DNA of 64,000 nt from Bacteriovoracales bacterium (GCA_030149295.1 JASBRV010000135.1:62001-126000); one strand, 5' to 3'; positions 7,366 through 16,810 are shown, counted from the stretch's first letter. A program made the numbers and translations. The notes: a model not told the origin generated them from the sequence alone.

Positions 7366-8841
7366 ATGAGCCTATTTGATCACAACAAAAGCAAACCTTC
7401 TCATAAAACCCACATCATTTTTGATCCGATCTATGGATTTATCCATCTGACTCCGGTTGAAAGAGAAATCATTCATTCTCCCTTTTATCAGAGATTACGC
7501 TGGATAAAGCAACTTGGCTTTTCCTTCTTCGTTTTCCCCGGAGCAGAGCACTCACGGTTCGGCCATTCTATTGGTGTGATGTGGAATGGACACAAGATTG
7601 TCCAATCATGTGGTAGGGCCGTCAGTGAAACTGAACTTATGGATCCCAATTGTCACACCAAAGAGAAGGACTATCATCAAATGGTTCGTTTGGGTGCGCT
7701 CATGCATGATCTTGGAACCTTTTGTTTTTCCCACACAACTGAGGCTGCTTATATTCGTTTTGGGGAGACTACGAATCGTGCCGGTGGAAAAGGCCTTAAA
7801 GACGATCATGAAAACTTAGGTGCCTACATTATTAAGAACACGGACTATCCTGGAGGGATAACTTATATACTTAAAAAGTATGGTTATGATCCTCAAAGAA
7901 TTAGTGATCTGGTGAAAGGCGTTGACCCCTCCGTGATGGCCAACCAAATTCTTCATTCGGAAATCGATTGTGACCGCATGGACTATCTCTTACGAGATGC
8001 TCACTATACTGGTTTAAAATATGGTTCTTATGATAGGGACTATCTTCTTCACCATTTTGAACCAAGAAGAGTCGGAGATCATGACATTTTAACGATTAAG
8101 CACAACGCTCTTCATTGTGTTGAGGACTTTCTTCAATCTCGTTTCGCCTGGTATTCACAAGTGATCCGCTCAGCAAGAGGAGCAAAGTATGATGCTATTG
8201 CTGAAACTCTTTGCTTTTATTTTTTAGAGAAGGGCTTAATGTACCGCTACAGCGACCTGTTGGAGCTCATTGAAAAAAATCCTCCCGGTTTCTATGGCTT
8301 TAATGACGGCTACTTTATGGGTCTAGTCCATGAACATTATGGAAAGGGGACTCTTGATAAAGACCCTGGCATAAAAAGCATGGCCGAAACACTTCTCTTT
8401 GCTCAAGGAGCTCGTCATGTTCGTTGCGAAGAGCTCAAGCAACGTTTACTTAATCAAGACCATCAAGAAGAAGTGAAAAAGTATGTGAAAAAGGCCAATG
8501 TTAAGGCAGAGGAAATTAAAGAGGTTTTAGAAAAGAAAGGGGAGAAGGAGCATTGGATGATTGCCGATATCCCTGAAAAACAAATTGTCTTTGTTAAGTC
8601 CTCTAAAAATATCGTTGCTAGTAATGTTAGTGGAAACGTCCTCTTAGAGCGTGATCCCGTTAAAATCTCCTATGAAAATGGTGATATCAAGCTCTTGGCA
8701 GAGGTCGAAAACTCGGTGATCTCCCGTCTCCATAACACGATGAATTTTATTCCCAATATTTTCTGTTCTGAGTCGGCTTATCAACTGCTTACCAAAGAAG
8801 GCCTGATAGAGAATGTTCTCCCTTCTGAAGAGAGGCTTTGA
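7366..8841 (+). CDS. HD-superfamily phosphohydrolase (dNTPase/SAMHD1-like)
   Basis: 491 residues. It carries the HD metal-binding signature in the order EHSRFGHS (61-68), LMHDLG (HD at 114-115) and SEIDCDRMDYL (Asp201/203/206), characteristic of the COG1078 group of bacterial HD proteins related to dGTPases and SAMHD1. The expected activity is hydrolysis of nucleoside triphosphates or related phosphate esters in the cytoplasm. The C-terminal 200 residues are less conserved and end in a regulatory-type alpha/beta region. It lies alone between a terminator and the ftsE promoter. The substrate cannot be read from sequence. Confidence 0.88.
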   Translation: MSLFDHNKSKPSHKTHIIFDPIYGFIHLTPVEREIIHSPFYQRLRWIKQLGFSFFVFPGAEHSRFGHSIGVMWNGHKIVQSCGRAVSETELMDPNCHTKEKDYHQMVRLGALMHDLGTFCFSHTTEAAYIRFGETTNRAGGKGLKDDHENLGAYIIKNTDYPGGITYILKKYGYDPQRISDLVKGVDPSVMANQILHSEIDCDRMDYLLRDAHYTGLKYGSYDRDYLLHHFEPRRVGDHDILTIKHNALHCVEDFLQSRFAWYSQVIRSARGAKYDAIAETLCFYFLEKGLMYRYSDLLELIEKNPPGFYGFNDGYFMGLVHEHYGKGTLDKDPGIKSMAETLLFAQGARHVRCEELKQRLLNQDHQEEVKKYVKKANVKAEEIKEVLEKKGEKEHWMIADIPEKQIVFVKSSKNIVASNVSGNVLLERDPVKISYENGDIKLLAEVENSVISRLHNTMNFIPNIFCSESAYQLLTKEGLIENVLPSEERL

Positions 8842-8932
8842 AGACTGATCGCCCAGGTCGGGTTTTTGAGGGGGAAGGCTAAGTGGCAAAGCGCACCATG
8901 TAAAGATTCCGTCTATATAGCCCCTGTCTTCT

Positions 8933-8961
8933 TTACTTCAATGGGCCATACAAGGTAGAAT
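8933..8961 (+). promoter_or_regulatory. Candidate promoter of the ftsE-ftsX-envC operon
   Basis: -35 TTTACT (8933-8938) and -10 TAGAAT (8956-8961) are separated by exactly 17 bases. A 7-bp inverted repeat, ACGAATC/GATTCGT (8980-8998, 5-base gap), follows in the presumed leader. Confidence 0.55.
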
Positions 8962-9020
8962 AATAGAGAGATTTTGGCGACGAATCAGGACGATTCGTTA
9001 GAACTCAAGGATTGGAACAC

Positions 9021-9719
9021 ATGTTCGACTTTCATAAAAATCAAACCCCACGGCATCGCGCATCTGTTGGACCAAAGCTCTTTGGTCTAGAGAATGCTTC
9101 CGTTAAATATGGAACAACCTACGCCATGAAGGGAGTCGATTTTTCCGTTAATCGAGGAGAGATCGTTTTTGTGACAGGAGTATCTGGGGCCGGGAAGACG
9201 ACACTTCTTAAAACTCTTGGCGGCTTGATTGAGCCAGATCAGGGAAGAGTTCATAGACCAAGCCTTCGGGAAGCTTTCACTGTACCAATTTTTCAAGACC
9301 TCAAACTTTTTTCAAATCAAACATGTGAACAAAACCTTGTGAGTGCCTATGATTCTCATGTCTATAAAAGTAGGAAAGAGTTCGATCAGGATTTAAAAGA
9401 ACTCTCTCGCATCCTCGGTGTTTCCTCTCGATTAGAACTTAAAATTAAAGATGCAAATGGCGGCTTAAAGCAAAAGGTGGCTTTTATGAGGGCCCTTTTA
9501 ACTCGACCAGATGTCATTTTAGCTGATGAGCCCACAGCTGCTCTCGACTTTGAAAATGCGAGAAAAATGTTTGATATCTTGAACCTTTATAACGTTAAAC
9601 AAGGTTTAACAGTTGTATGGGCGACTCATAGCAAAGAATTGGCAAAAAAGTTCACTGGGCGCTTAGTTCATATGGATAAAGGTAAACTCATATACTCAGG
9701 ACATGCATGTTTTATTTAA
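9021..9719 (+). CDS. ftsE: FtsE-like ABC ATPase of the divisome
   Basis: 232 residues from the ATG at 9021. This start is preferred over the in-frame TTG at 9012 because AAGG at 9007-9010 gives correct spacing only to the ATG. Walker A is GVSGAGKTT, Walker B VILADEP, the D-loop AALD and the H-loop ATHSKE, all intact. The ABC signature, normally LSGGxQ, reads ANGGLKQ and lacks the Ser. It overlaps ftsX by 13 bases and is followed by an EnvC-like gene, which supports FtsEX: a signalling pair that couples cytoplasmic ATP hydrolysis to periplasmic murein hydrolases. An N-terminal extension of about 15 residues is unusual. Confidence 0.85.
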   Translation: MFDFHKNQTPRHRASVGPKLFGLENASVKYGTTYAMKGVDFSVNRGEIVFVTGVSGAGKTTLLKTLGGLIEPDQGRVHRPSLREAFTVPIFQDLKLFSNQTCEQNLVSAYDSHVYKSRKEFDQDLKELSRILGVSSRLELKIKDANGGLKQKVAFMRALLTRPDVILADEPTAALDFENARKMFDILNLYNVKQGLTVVWATHSKELAKKFTGRLVHMDKGKLIYSGHACFI

Positions 9720-10489
9720 AAATATATTATGAAGTCCTTTTTAAAAAACCTACCGCCCTTCTTTTTTGGGTGAGTGGATTGTTTATTCTCTTTTTCTCTT
9801 TCCTCGCGAAGCCACAGATTCAAAAGCTTTTAACTATTGAGACCACAGTACAAAACCATAGACCTTATTTTTTTGCCGTTATGCCTAAGAAGGTGAACGC
9901 AGAATACATCAAAAGAAAGTTACTCGATTTACCCGGGGTCGATAATGTTAATGTTATGGCTCAAGAAAGTATTATTGGTCATGTCAAATCAGTTCTTGAT
10001 AGTACTCAATTGGATTGGGATCAAGATATGCTTGACCTCAATTATGCTGGTCTTAAGGTCTTCCTTTCTCCGGATCTTCAGCCTCGTAGTCAAAGTTTAA
10101 TAAGAAATTATTTAACGAGAATAGCTGGTGAAAAGGAAGTGACTTTAGGAGCGGTAAAAAAACCTCAAAGGAAAAAAGACAAAATTCAATATCAAGATAT
10201 TTTTTCTCGATTCATTAATTATTTACCCTTGGTGGGTGTGTTCCTTTTACTTTTAAGTCTTTGGACAATTCGAAATGACTTTGGGAAAAAATCATTTATT
10301 GTGGAAACATATCAGAGACGCTCTCAAGTATATGAAAGAGGCATGGCATTCGCGCAAGCACCTTTGATTTTCATTCTTGGTCTCTTTGCTTTCTTTTACG
10401 GTTTTCCTGCAATTGCAGGCCTCATCATTTTTACCTTGGGTCTTGTCTTACTCTTAGGATTAGGGAAACGATCAAAACTATGGACTTAA
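9707..10489 (+). CDS. ftsX: FtsX-like membrane partner of FtsE
   Basis: 260 residues. One membrane helix at about 15-35 is followed by a periplasmic domain of about 130 residues, then a cluster of two to three helices (about 172-192 and 215-252) at the C-terminus. The topology matches FtsX, though it is shorter than the usual 300 or so. The primary sequence is divergent, so the call depends on its 13-base overlap with ftsE and the 10-base overlap with the EnvC-like gene. It should pass FtsE conformational changes to the coiled-coil activator in the periplasm. Confidence 0.78.
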   Translation: MFYLKIYYEVLFKKPTALLFWVSGLFILFFSFLAKPQIQKLLTIETTVQNHRPYFFAVMPKKVNAEYIKRKLLDLPGVDNVNVMAQESIIGHVKSVLDSTQLDWDQDMLDLNYAGLKVFLSPDLQPRSQSLIRNYLTRIAGEKEVTLGAVKKPQRKKDKIQYQDIFSRFINYLPLVGVFLLLLSLWTIRNDFGKKSFIVETYQRRSQVYERGMAFAQAPLIFILGLFAFFYGFPAIAGLIIFTLGLVLLLGLGKRSKLWT

Positions 10490-11505
10490 GTCTAAGAACG
10501 ATATTTATTACTTTTATCCTTTGTTTGAGTCTGCCAGCCTCAAGCGCTGTCAATAAAAGTAAGTCTCTTAGAAAGAATCTCAAACAAGAAAAAGTGAAAC
10601 TCCAAAAAATTACAACGGCCATAGAAGGAATTGAAAAAAAACTCGAACTTTCAAATCAAAAAGTTTTAAAAATGAGTGCCAGTAAGAGGAAACTTGAAGA
10701 AGTGATATTTGGTCTCAAGAGAGAGTTGTTGACTTCCCTGTCGAACTTGAACTTGGGCAAACAAGAAATTCGCCATCTTTTGACTTCGATAGCAGTTAAT
10801 ACATTTGAAGATGACGAGGGGCCCGCCGCCATACTTTCCAGAAAAATCTTGGTTCAAGAACTCAAAAAACGTCTCAAGAATTATAATAATCAAATTAAAG
10901 TGACCAAAGGGTATCAACAACGCCTTAGTAATATTGAAACAGACATCAAATTATATGAAACTAAGGAGCAAATGCTTCTTGAAACGATTGCTCATCTTGA
11001 AGAAACCAAGCGCCTAGAGGCTCAAAACTATATTCAAACGAAAAAACGTTACCAAGCGTCATTAAAAGAATGGCAAAAAGTAAAGGTATCAAAAAGCAAA
11101 AATAGAAAAGGCTCTGGGTTAAGAAAAAAACTTGGGGTCTTTTCTCTGCCCCTTGAAAAACACACCTCTATGGATTTTAGGAAAAAAGGCGTGACCTTTC
11201 TCTTTAATGAATCTCAACCAGTCAGGGCAACAAGAAAAGGCAAGGTCGTACATATTGGCTCACTTTCTACTTATGGAAACGTTGTGATGATTGACCACGG
11301 AAAAGAGACATTTAGTGTTTGTCTTGGTGATTTCAAACCGCGTTTGAAGAAAGGGGATTCTGTTCAAAAAGGTCAGGTCCTCGGCTATACTCCGGATAAG
11401 TCTGGAAAATTGTATTTTGAGGTAAGAAATAGAGATAAAGCCCAAGAGACGATTCACCTGCTAGATATGGATGAGCGTTCTTTGGCCATGAATAGTAAAA
11501 AATAA
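10480..11505 (+). CDS. EnvC-like murein hydrolase activator (coiled coil plus degenerate LytM)
   Basis: 341 residues. A signal peptide (1-23) precedes a long coiled coil (about 28-205, Lys/Glu/Leu heptads), a linker, and a LytM/M23-fold domain (about 225-330). The catalytic HxxxD and HxH zinc motifs of active M23 peptidases are absent, as in E. coli EnvC, which activates amidases rather than cutting murein. It overlaps ftsX, giving the complete FtsE-FtsX-EnvC signalling chain for daughter-cell separation. A predator would also use it when its filament septates inside prey (inference). Confidence 0.88.
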   Translation: MDLSLRTIFITFILCLSLPASSAVNKSKSLRKNLKQEKVKLQKITTAIEGIEKKLELSNQKVLKMSASKRKLEEVIFGLKRELLTSLSNLNLGKQEIRHLLTSIAVNTFEDDEGPAAILSRKILVQELKKRLKNYNNQIKVTKGYQQRLSNIETDIKLYETKEQMLLETIAHLEETKRLEAQNYIQTKKRYQASLKEWQKVKVSKSKNRKGSGLRKKLGVFSLPLEKHTSMDFRKKGVTFLFNESQPVRATRKGKVVHIGSLSTYGNVVMIDHGKETFSVCLGDFKPRLKKGDSVQKGQVLGYTPDKSGKLYFEVRNRDKAQETIHLLDMDERSLAMNSKK

Positions 11506-11523
11506 TAACACTGGGAATAATAT

Positions 11524-12888
11524 ATGAACTTCATGAAAGTAGGACTTCTTTGTCTACTCCTGAGCGTTTCTGCCGGGGCTGAGCCTAAAGTTAAAAAATC
11601 GAGATTTGAAAAGTTAGAGCTTTTTAATAAGGTCCTCTTTCTTATTGAGAGTCAATACTATCGACCAGTGGATACGGAAAAGCTGATTGAGGGTGCTATT
11701 ACAGGTATGATGAACACTCTCGATCCCCATTCAACATTTTTGGATGAGAAGGTTTATTCAAAAATGCAAGAGGACACTCAAGGCGAGTTTGGTGGTCTTG
11801 GAATTGAAGTCTCTCAAAAAGATGGTGTGATTATTGTCATCACTCCCATTGATGATACTCCGGCCTATAAAGCTGGAATTAAAGCTGGTGACAAAATTGT
11901 AGAAATCAATCATGAAAGCACTCTCGGCATTACTCTTGAAGAAGCTGTTGAGAAAATGCGTGGTAAGCCTGGATCAGAAATCACCGTTGGTATTTCAAGA
12001 GAAGGTGTGGAAGGTATTAAGCGCTATGAGCTGAAAAGAAAGGCCATCAAAGTCAGCGCTGTTAAGTCTGAGTTGATTCAAAATGAATTTGCCTATGTGA
12101 GACTTACTCAGTTTCAAAAGGACGCTGGTAAGGGAATTAGAAAAGCTCTCAAAAAATTAAAAAAATCGGCAAAAGGAAAAAAATTAAAAGGGATTGTTCT
12201 CGACTTAAGAAGTAATCCAGGAGGACTCCTTGATGAGGCGGTAAATGTATCTTCCATTTTTCTCAATGATGGTATTGTTGTGTCTACTGAGCCTAGAGAT
12301 GCTAAACAAAAAGAAATCCGTTATGTGAAAAAAACTGGTTTTAAAGATTTGGATACTCCACTCGCTGTACTCATTAACGGCGCTAGTGCCTCAGCGTCCG
12401 AAATTGTAGCCGGTGCTCTCCAAGACCATGGTAGGGCGATTATTATGGGCTCACAGTCCTTTGGGAAAGGTTCTGTCCAGTCTGTCGCTAAGATTGATGA
12501 TGTTCAGGGAGTGAAGCTTACGATCGCTCAGTATATGACCCCAAAAGATCGTAAAATTCAGGCAGTGGGTATTAAACCAGATGTTATTATTAGTGAGTAC
12601 GAAGGGGCGTGGAAGCGAGAAAATGAAACGGAGAGTCGTTATATTCGAGAAAGGGACCTTCGCAATCATTTAACAGCGACAATTGAGACAGAGCAGGAAA
12701 AAGCTGAACGTGAGAAAAAAGAAAAAGAGGAGCGAAAAGAGCGTATCGCTGCAATCAAAGAGCGCAAAAAAAATAAAGATAAAGAAGACAATAAAAGGCC
12801 CTCTGGTCCCAAAGAGGATTATCAAGTCAATCAGGCAATTAAGTATCTGAAAGCCTATAAACTGATTGAAAAAATTGTTAAGAAATAA
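11524..12888 (+). CDS. ctpA: C-terminal processing peptidase (S41, CtpA/Prc type)
   Basis: 454 residues. Signal peptide 1-19; PDZ domain at about 85-165 (GEFGGLGIEV to the end of the peptide-binding groove); S41 protease domain at about 185-345. The catalytic Ser lies in GASASASE (287-293) and the general-base Lys is Lys315 in SFGKG. The C-terminal 90 residues are extremely charged (Lys/Glu coiled helix). These periplasmic proteases trim C-termini of envelope proteins, often murein enzymes. The place directly after envC fits the common envC-ctpA pairing. Confidence 0.94.
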   Translation: MNFMKVGLLCLLLSVSAGAEPKVKKSRFEKLELFNKVLFLIESQYYRPVDTEKLIEGAITGMMNTLDPHSTFLDEKVYSKMQEDTQGEFGGLGIEVSQKDGVIIVITPIDDTPAYKAGIKAGDKIVEINHESTLGITLEEAVEKMRGKPGSEITVGISREGVEGIKRYELKRKAIKVSAVKSELIQNEFAYVRLTQFQKDAGKGIRKALKKLKKSAKGKKLKGIVLDLRSNPGGLLDEAVNVSSIFLNDGIVVSTEPRDAKQKEIRYVKKTGFKDLDTPLAVLINGASASASEIVAGALQDHGRAIIMGSQSFGKGSVQSVAKIDDVQGVKLTIAQYMTPKDRKIQAVGIKPDVIISEYEGAWKRENETESRYIRERDLRNHLTATIETEQEKAEREKKEKEERKERIAAIKERKKNKDKEDNKRPSGPKEDYQVNQAIKYLKAYKLIEKIVKK

Positions 12889-12909
12889 GTGAACCTGTAG
12901 AATGTTGGC

Positions 12910-14205
12910 ATGGAAGCCAGCAGCGTTACAACACTCGTTAATGAAATTAAAAAAGACCTCGAGAATCAGTTTCGAGGGGTGAGCGTTGTCGGAGAGGTTT
13001 CCAATCTCAGCTCTTCGGGGGCAGGTCACTTTTATTTTACCCTCTCAGATTCTCAGAGTTCCTTGAGTGCTTGCCTCTTTAAAATGGACGCCATGAGAAA
13101 CCCTCTGATAAGAGAATTAAAAGATGGGGATAAAATCATTGCCAGTGGTTCCATTGGTGTCTACGCGAGAAGAGGAACTTTTCAGCTCGTGGCAAAGAGA
13201 ATTGTGCCAGCAGGGGCAGGAAATCTTAAGCAAGAATTAGAGAGGTTAAAGAAACGACTGGCAAGTGAAGGCCTTTTTGACCTAGATGTAAAAAAGGCTA
13301 TTCCTCGTTTTCCTAAAAGAATTGGATTAATAACAGCTTACGATTCCGCGGCCTATCATGACTTTGTTAATGTTTTTAAAAGAAGAAGCCTTTGGACTGA
13401 TATTTTGGTGAGCCCTGCACTGGTTCAAGGTAAGAATGCGCCTCAATCAATAAAAAAAGCTCTCTACAATCTCATCGCCTATCATCAAAAAGTTCCTGAA
13501 GATAAAAAACTTGATGTTATTGTTTTGAGTCGAGGTGGTGGCTCATTAGAAGATCTCTGGTCTTTTAATGATGAAGCCTTAGCATGGGAAATTTATAATT
13601 GCCCCATACCGACGATTTCAGCAGTAGGGCACGAAGTCGATTATTCGATTTCAGACTTTGTTGCCGATAAGAGATGTGAAACACCAACAGCAGCTGCAGA
13701 AGTTCTCAGTGCCGGTCAGATGGAGTTAAAGAAGCAATTTACCCATACAAGAAAAATGTTAAAGAGTTTTGGTTCACAGATGACTCACCGGGAAAGAAGA
13801 AAACTTGAACGGTTATCACCTATACAAAATTTAAGAAAAATTGAGACTCGCCTTTATCATTATCAAACAAGGTTGGAGCGTTGCAAAATCAATAAACGAT
13901 TGCCAGAGTTTACGGGTCTTCATGACAAGACGTTACGATTGGAAGAATGCTGGAGAGTGTTGAAAGACTTCCCAAGGGGATTAAATGAGCTCAATAAAAA
14001 AGTGGAGAATCAATATGGCCTTCTTCGACTTTTGAACCCTGACAATATCCTCGGTCGAGGTTACGCTTATGTTAAGGATCCTAATGGAAAACTTGTCGGG
14101 ACCACAGAGAAATTTGATGAGGTACCGGAAGGAAGTGAACTCAATATCCACTTTAGTGATGGAATGAGGTCTACTCTAAAAAAGAAAGAGGATAAAAGCC
14201 CATGA
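12910..14205 (+). CDS. xseA: Exodeoxyribonuclease VII large subunit
   Basis: 431 residues. It has the N-terminal OB-fold (VSVVGEVSNLSSSGAGHFYFTL) followed by the XseA catalytic core with PAGAGNLKQ, PKRIGLIT, RGGGSLEDLW, SAVGHEVDYSI and the CETPTAAAE block. The enzyme degrades single-stranded DNA together with the small subunit XseB. No xseB lies next to it here. A 4-bp ATGA overlap links it to the M23 gene downstream. Confidence 0.95.
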   Translation: MEASSVTTLVNEIKKDLENQFRGVSVVGEVSNLSSSGAGHFYFTLSDSQSSLSACLFKMDAMRNPLIRELKDGDKIIASGSIGVYARRGTFQLVAKRIVPAGAGNLKQELERLKKRLASEGLFDLDVKKAIPRFPKRIGLITAYDSAAYHDFVNVFKRRSLWTDILVSPALVQGKNAPQSIKKALYNLIAYHQKVPEDKKLDVIVLSRGGGSLEDLWSFNDEALAWEIYNCPIPTISAVGHEVDYSISDFVADKRCETPTAAAEVLSAGQMELKKQFTHTRKMLKSFGSQMTHRERRKLERLSPIQNLRKIETRLYHYQTRLERCKINKRLPEFTGLHDKTLRLEECWRVLKDFPRGLNELNKKVENQYGLLRLLNPDNILGRGYAYVKDPNGKLVGTTEKFDEVPEGSELNIHFSDGMRSTLKKKEDKSP

Positions 14206-15137
14206 TAAAGATATTCCTATCGTGCCTTCTTCTCATGTTTACCTCATCTTGTGCTCTGATGAAGAGTAGGGGTGAAATCTCTCAGCAAAAGAATGAGGAA
14301 AAAGAAAAACTTGAAAATAAGGAAGCTCCAGAAGTCGATAAGCAATGGAAGCTTACCATTGAACCGCAAAATATTACGATAAAACCTGGAGAAGCAACTC
14401 TTCTCGTCGTGCCGGGGGATTTTTATCAAGAAGGTACCTTGGCTTGTCTTGATAAAGAAATTCCTTTCTTTTTGAGAGACCATCATTTGGTAGCTTTTAT
14501 TTCTGAAACTTATTTTTCTGAAATTAAGCCCTATCATTGTTTCTACACTTTGGGTGAGGATCAAATCAAAGTTGCCGAAGTCGAGGTTCTCCCTAAGCGT
14601 TTTCCGTCGGAGAGAATTTATGTCGACAGAAAAAAAGTTTTTCTCAGTAAGAAAGATCAAGATAGAGTCAATAAAGAGAGAAAAATTCGCTATAAGGCCT
14701 ATGCCTCAAGTCCAGATCGACCTTTTTTCTATGGCCCCTTTGAGCTGCCTATACGATCAAAAGTTACCAGTATCTATGGTAGCAAGAGAGTTTTTAATAA
14801 AAAGAAACAAACACAACATCTCGGGACAGATTATAGGGCCGCTGTTGGTGTGCCCATTAAAGCTGCAAATAGAGGCAAGATCGTTTTAAGTAGAGACTTT
14901 TTTTACACGGGAAATACCATCGTTATTGATCACGGTCTTGGCATTTTTACCACCTATGGTCACCTTTCGAAGCGTCTTGTTGAAGAAGGTGAGGTTGTTC
15001 CTGCTGGCGCCATTATTGGAAAGGCAGGATCAACGGGACGTTCTACTGGGCCACATCTTCATTGGGGGGTTACGGTTAATGGACTTGCGGTAGAAGGTGA
15101 CTCTCTCATTGAGGCTTCCTTGGGTATGCCTAGATGA
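14202..15137 (+). CDS. M23 peptidoglycan endopeptidase lipoprotein
   Basis: 311 residues. A lipoprotein signal ends at Cys17 (FTSSC), so it is membrane-anchored outside the cytoplasm. After a beta-rich region (about 50-170) comes a complete LytM/M23 domain with His206 and Asp210 in HLGTD, the YGH motif near 254, and HLH at 285-287. The zinc site is intact and it should cleave peptide crosslinks in murein, unlike the EnvC-like protein upstream. It overlaps xseA and the next gene by 4 bases each. It may remodel self or prey wall (inference). Confidence 0.9.
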   Translation: MIKIFLSCLLLMFTSSCALMKSRGEISQQKNEEKEKLENKEAPEVDKQWKLTIEPQNITIKPGEATLLVVPGDFYQEGTLACLDKEIPFFLRDHHLVAFISETYFSEIKPYHCFYTLGEDQIKVAEVEVLPKRFPSERIYVDRKKVFLSKKDQDRVNKERKIRYKAYASSPDRPFFYGPFELPIRSKVTSIYGSKRVFNKKKQTQHLGTDYRAAVGVPIKAANRGKIVLSRDFFYTGNTIVIDHGLGIFTTYGHLSKRLVEEGEVVPAGAIIGKAGSTGRSTGPHLHWGVTVNGLAVEGDSLIEASLGMPR

Positions 15138-16810
15138 GTTTTGATTTATTAAATGCTAATGATCGCTTCTCTAGTCTTGATATTTATGCCGAGTATAAAT
15201 TTCCTTTAACTGATGAAGAGTTCCAAACTCATTTTGGGGTGAGCCCTAAGAGAGGCGCATTTTTCGATATTCCATGGCATGAGGATATGGTTTACTTTAT
15301 GCGTGACGAGGAGTTGTCTCAAGCGGCTTCCCTCAAAGAAAAATATCCTGGGATCTTTTTGCTCAGTTTTGCTCATGTACCGGAAGAAGTTCGTCAATGG
15401 GTTTATCCGTTGGCAGAAGGAGATGCTCAAGTTCTCAACACCCTCCACTTCATTCAAGGAGTTATGCGTGAGCGAAAGAAGTTAAAAATTCTACAACAGG
15501 CACAGTCTCAATCATCCTTACTTTTTAAAGAAGCTAGCCTTTATATCGGACACTTAGAGAAGGTGGGCTCGATGAGTCCGATCGTTGAAACCTTTCTTAC
15601 GTTAAATAATGACCTTTTAAAACTTGAGAAATTACAGGACTTCATCTACCAATCGCAAGAGCATTTCATCAAAATAGATCCATGGAAGGAGTTAAAGCTC
15701 TCTTCTCTTGATGAAATGATTGATATGAAAAAAGAAGATGACCAATGGGAGTTGTTTCCTCTGGACTGGATGGGTCTCCCTCATTTCCTTGGTTTTAGGC
15801 TTTTTCCTGAGAGAAAGCGTGAGGGTTATTTTGCCTTATCACTGTTTTTGGAATGGCTTGAGAAGTATGCGGCTTTCCATAGTGAAGATACCGAGGAAGA
15901 ATCAAACCTAAGCCTTTGGGATGAGGCCTTAGGACAAATTCCCATACCTCTAGCTTTAATTAATACTCATGGTGACCTTCTTGTTTATAATCAACGTTTT
16001 ACTAAACTCAATATAATACCGAGGGACTGTTTAGCCTTTGCTAATGATGAAGCGATTGAAGTTAAGAGAGAGTTGTTTAAGGTAAAGAAAATTGAAATTA
16101 ATCGTAGTGACGGACTTTGTTACCTTTTTCTTTTCTCCAACAATGAAAGACTTAAAAGTGAACATCCTCAATCTAATAGTGTTAAATCGATCTCGTCTCA
16201 AGAATTGGGAATTATTTCCAGTTCGATTGCTCATGAGCTTAATAATCCTTTGGCGGGAATTTTAGCGGCCATTGGTCTCTTAGAGTTAGAGGATTGGAAA
16301 GAAGACGAAAGTGATGCTCTTAAAGATATGAAAAATTCTGCAAAGAGATGTAAAACTCTTGTCGAAATTTTTCTAGGATTTTCTCGAGCAAAAGACAAGC
16401 AGCAAAGACAAGGAACCATTCGCGAAGCACTAGGGCAAGCACTAGATCTTCTTCGCTTTCGCATGATTGAATCCAATATCAGAATTGAGGTAGAAGTTGA
16501 AAGCGCAAGTGAGCCTTTCAAAAGATACGTAAATCTCTCACTGGCTTCGATGATATTTTATTTGGTTTTAGGTGAGATTCTTACTCTTTTTAACCACTAT
16601 AGGTTAGTTTTAAGAGAAAAAGATCTTAAAGTACTTATGACTCACTTTAAAGAAGAGACAGATAAGATTACTTTAACTTTTCCAAAAGACTTTGATCTGG
16701 GTGACAAAATTACAGATTCTAAACTGATTAAATATTTAGTCGATGTTCTAGGGTTACAAATGGAGTTAGAGAATAACCGCCTAACCTTACAAGATTGGAA
16801 GTTGCTATGA
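15134..16810 (+). CDS. Histidine-kinase-like protein with degraded ATPase domain
   Basis: 558 residues. The N-terminal 250 residues are unrecognised and partly helical. A PAS-like segment covers about 260-340 (IPLALINTHGDLLVYNQRF). The dimerisation H-box is intact at IAHELNNPLAG with phospho-acceptor His367. The C-terminal 130 residues should be HATPase_c, but I find no N-box Asn, no DxGxG G1 box and no GxGxG G2 box. It can probably dimerise and accept a phosphoryl group but not bind ATP. No response regulator is adjacent. Four-base overlaps on both sides place it inside the xseA-to-crcB operon. Confidence 0.75.
   Translation: MSFDLLNANDRFSSLDIYAEYKFPLTDEEFQTHFGVSPKRGAFFDIPWHEDMVYFMRDEELSQAASLKEKYPGIFLLSFAHVPEEVRQWVYPLAEGDAQVLNTLHFIQGVMRERKKLKILQQAQSQSSLLFKEASLYIGHLEKVGSMSPIVETFLTLNNDLLKLEKLQDFIYQSQEHFIKIDPWKELKLSSLDEMIDMKKEDDQWELFPLDWMGLPHFLGFRLFPERKREGYFALSLFLEWLEKYAAFHSEDTEEESNLSLWDEALGQIPIPLALINTHGDLLVYNQRFTKLNIIPRDCLAFANDEAIEVKRELFKVKKIEINRSDGLCYLFLFSNNERLKSEHPQSNSVKSISSQELGIISSSIAHELNNPLAGILAAIGLLELEDWKEDESDALKDMKNSAKRCKTLVEIFLGFSRAKDKQQRQGTIREALGQALDLLRFRMIESNIRIEVEVESASEPFKRYVNLSLASMIFYLVLGEILTLFNHYRLVLREKDLKVLMTHFKEETDKITLTFPKDFDLGDKITDSKLIKYLVDVLGLQMELENNRLTLQDWKLL

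Noticed and set aside
8847-8870. Possible terminator after the HD gene (CCC-AGGTC-GGG then five T)
   Set aside because: The stem is only three base pairs and the T-run is followed by GAG; too weak to call.
12670-13029. 119-codon minus-strand frame over the ctpA/xseA junction
   Set aside because: Its Phe/Leu-rich product is the antisense of the Lys/Glu-rich ctpA tail; no independent support.
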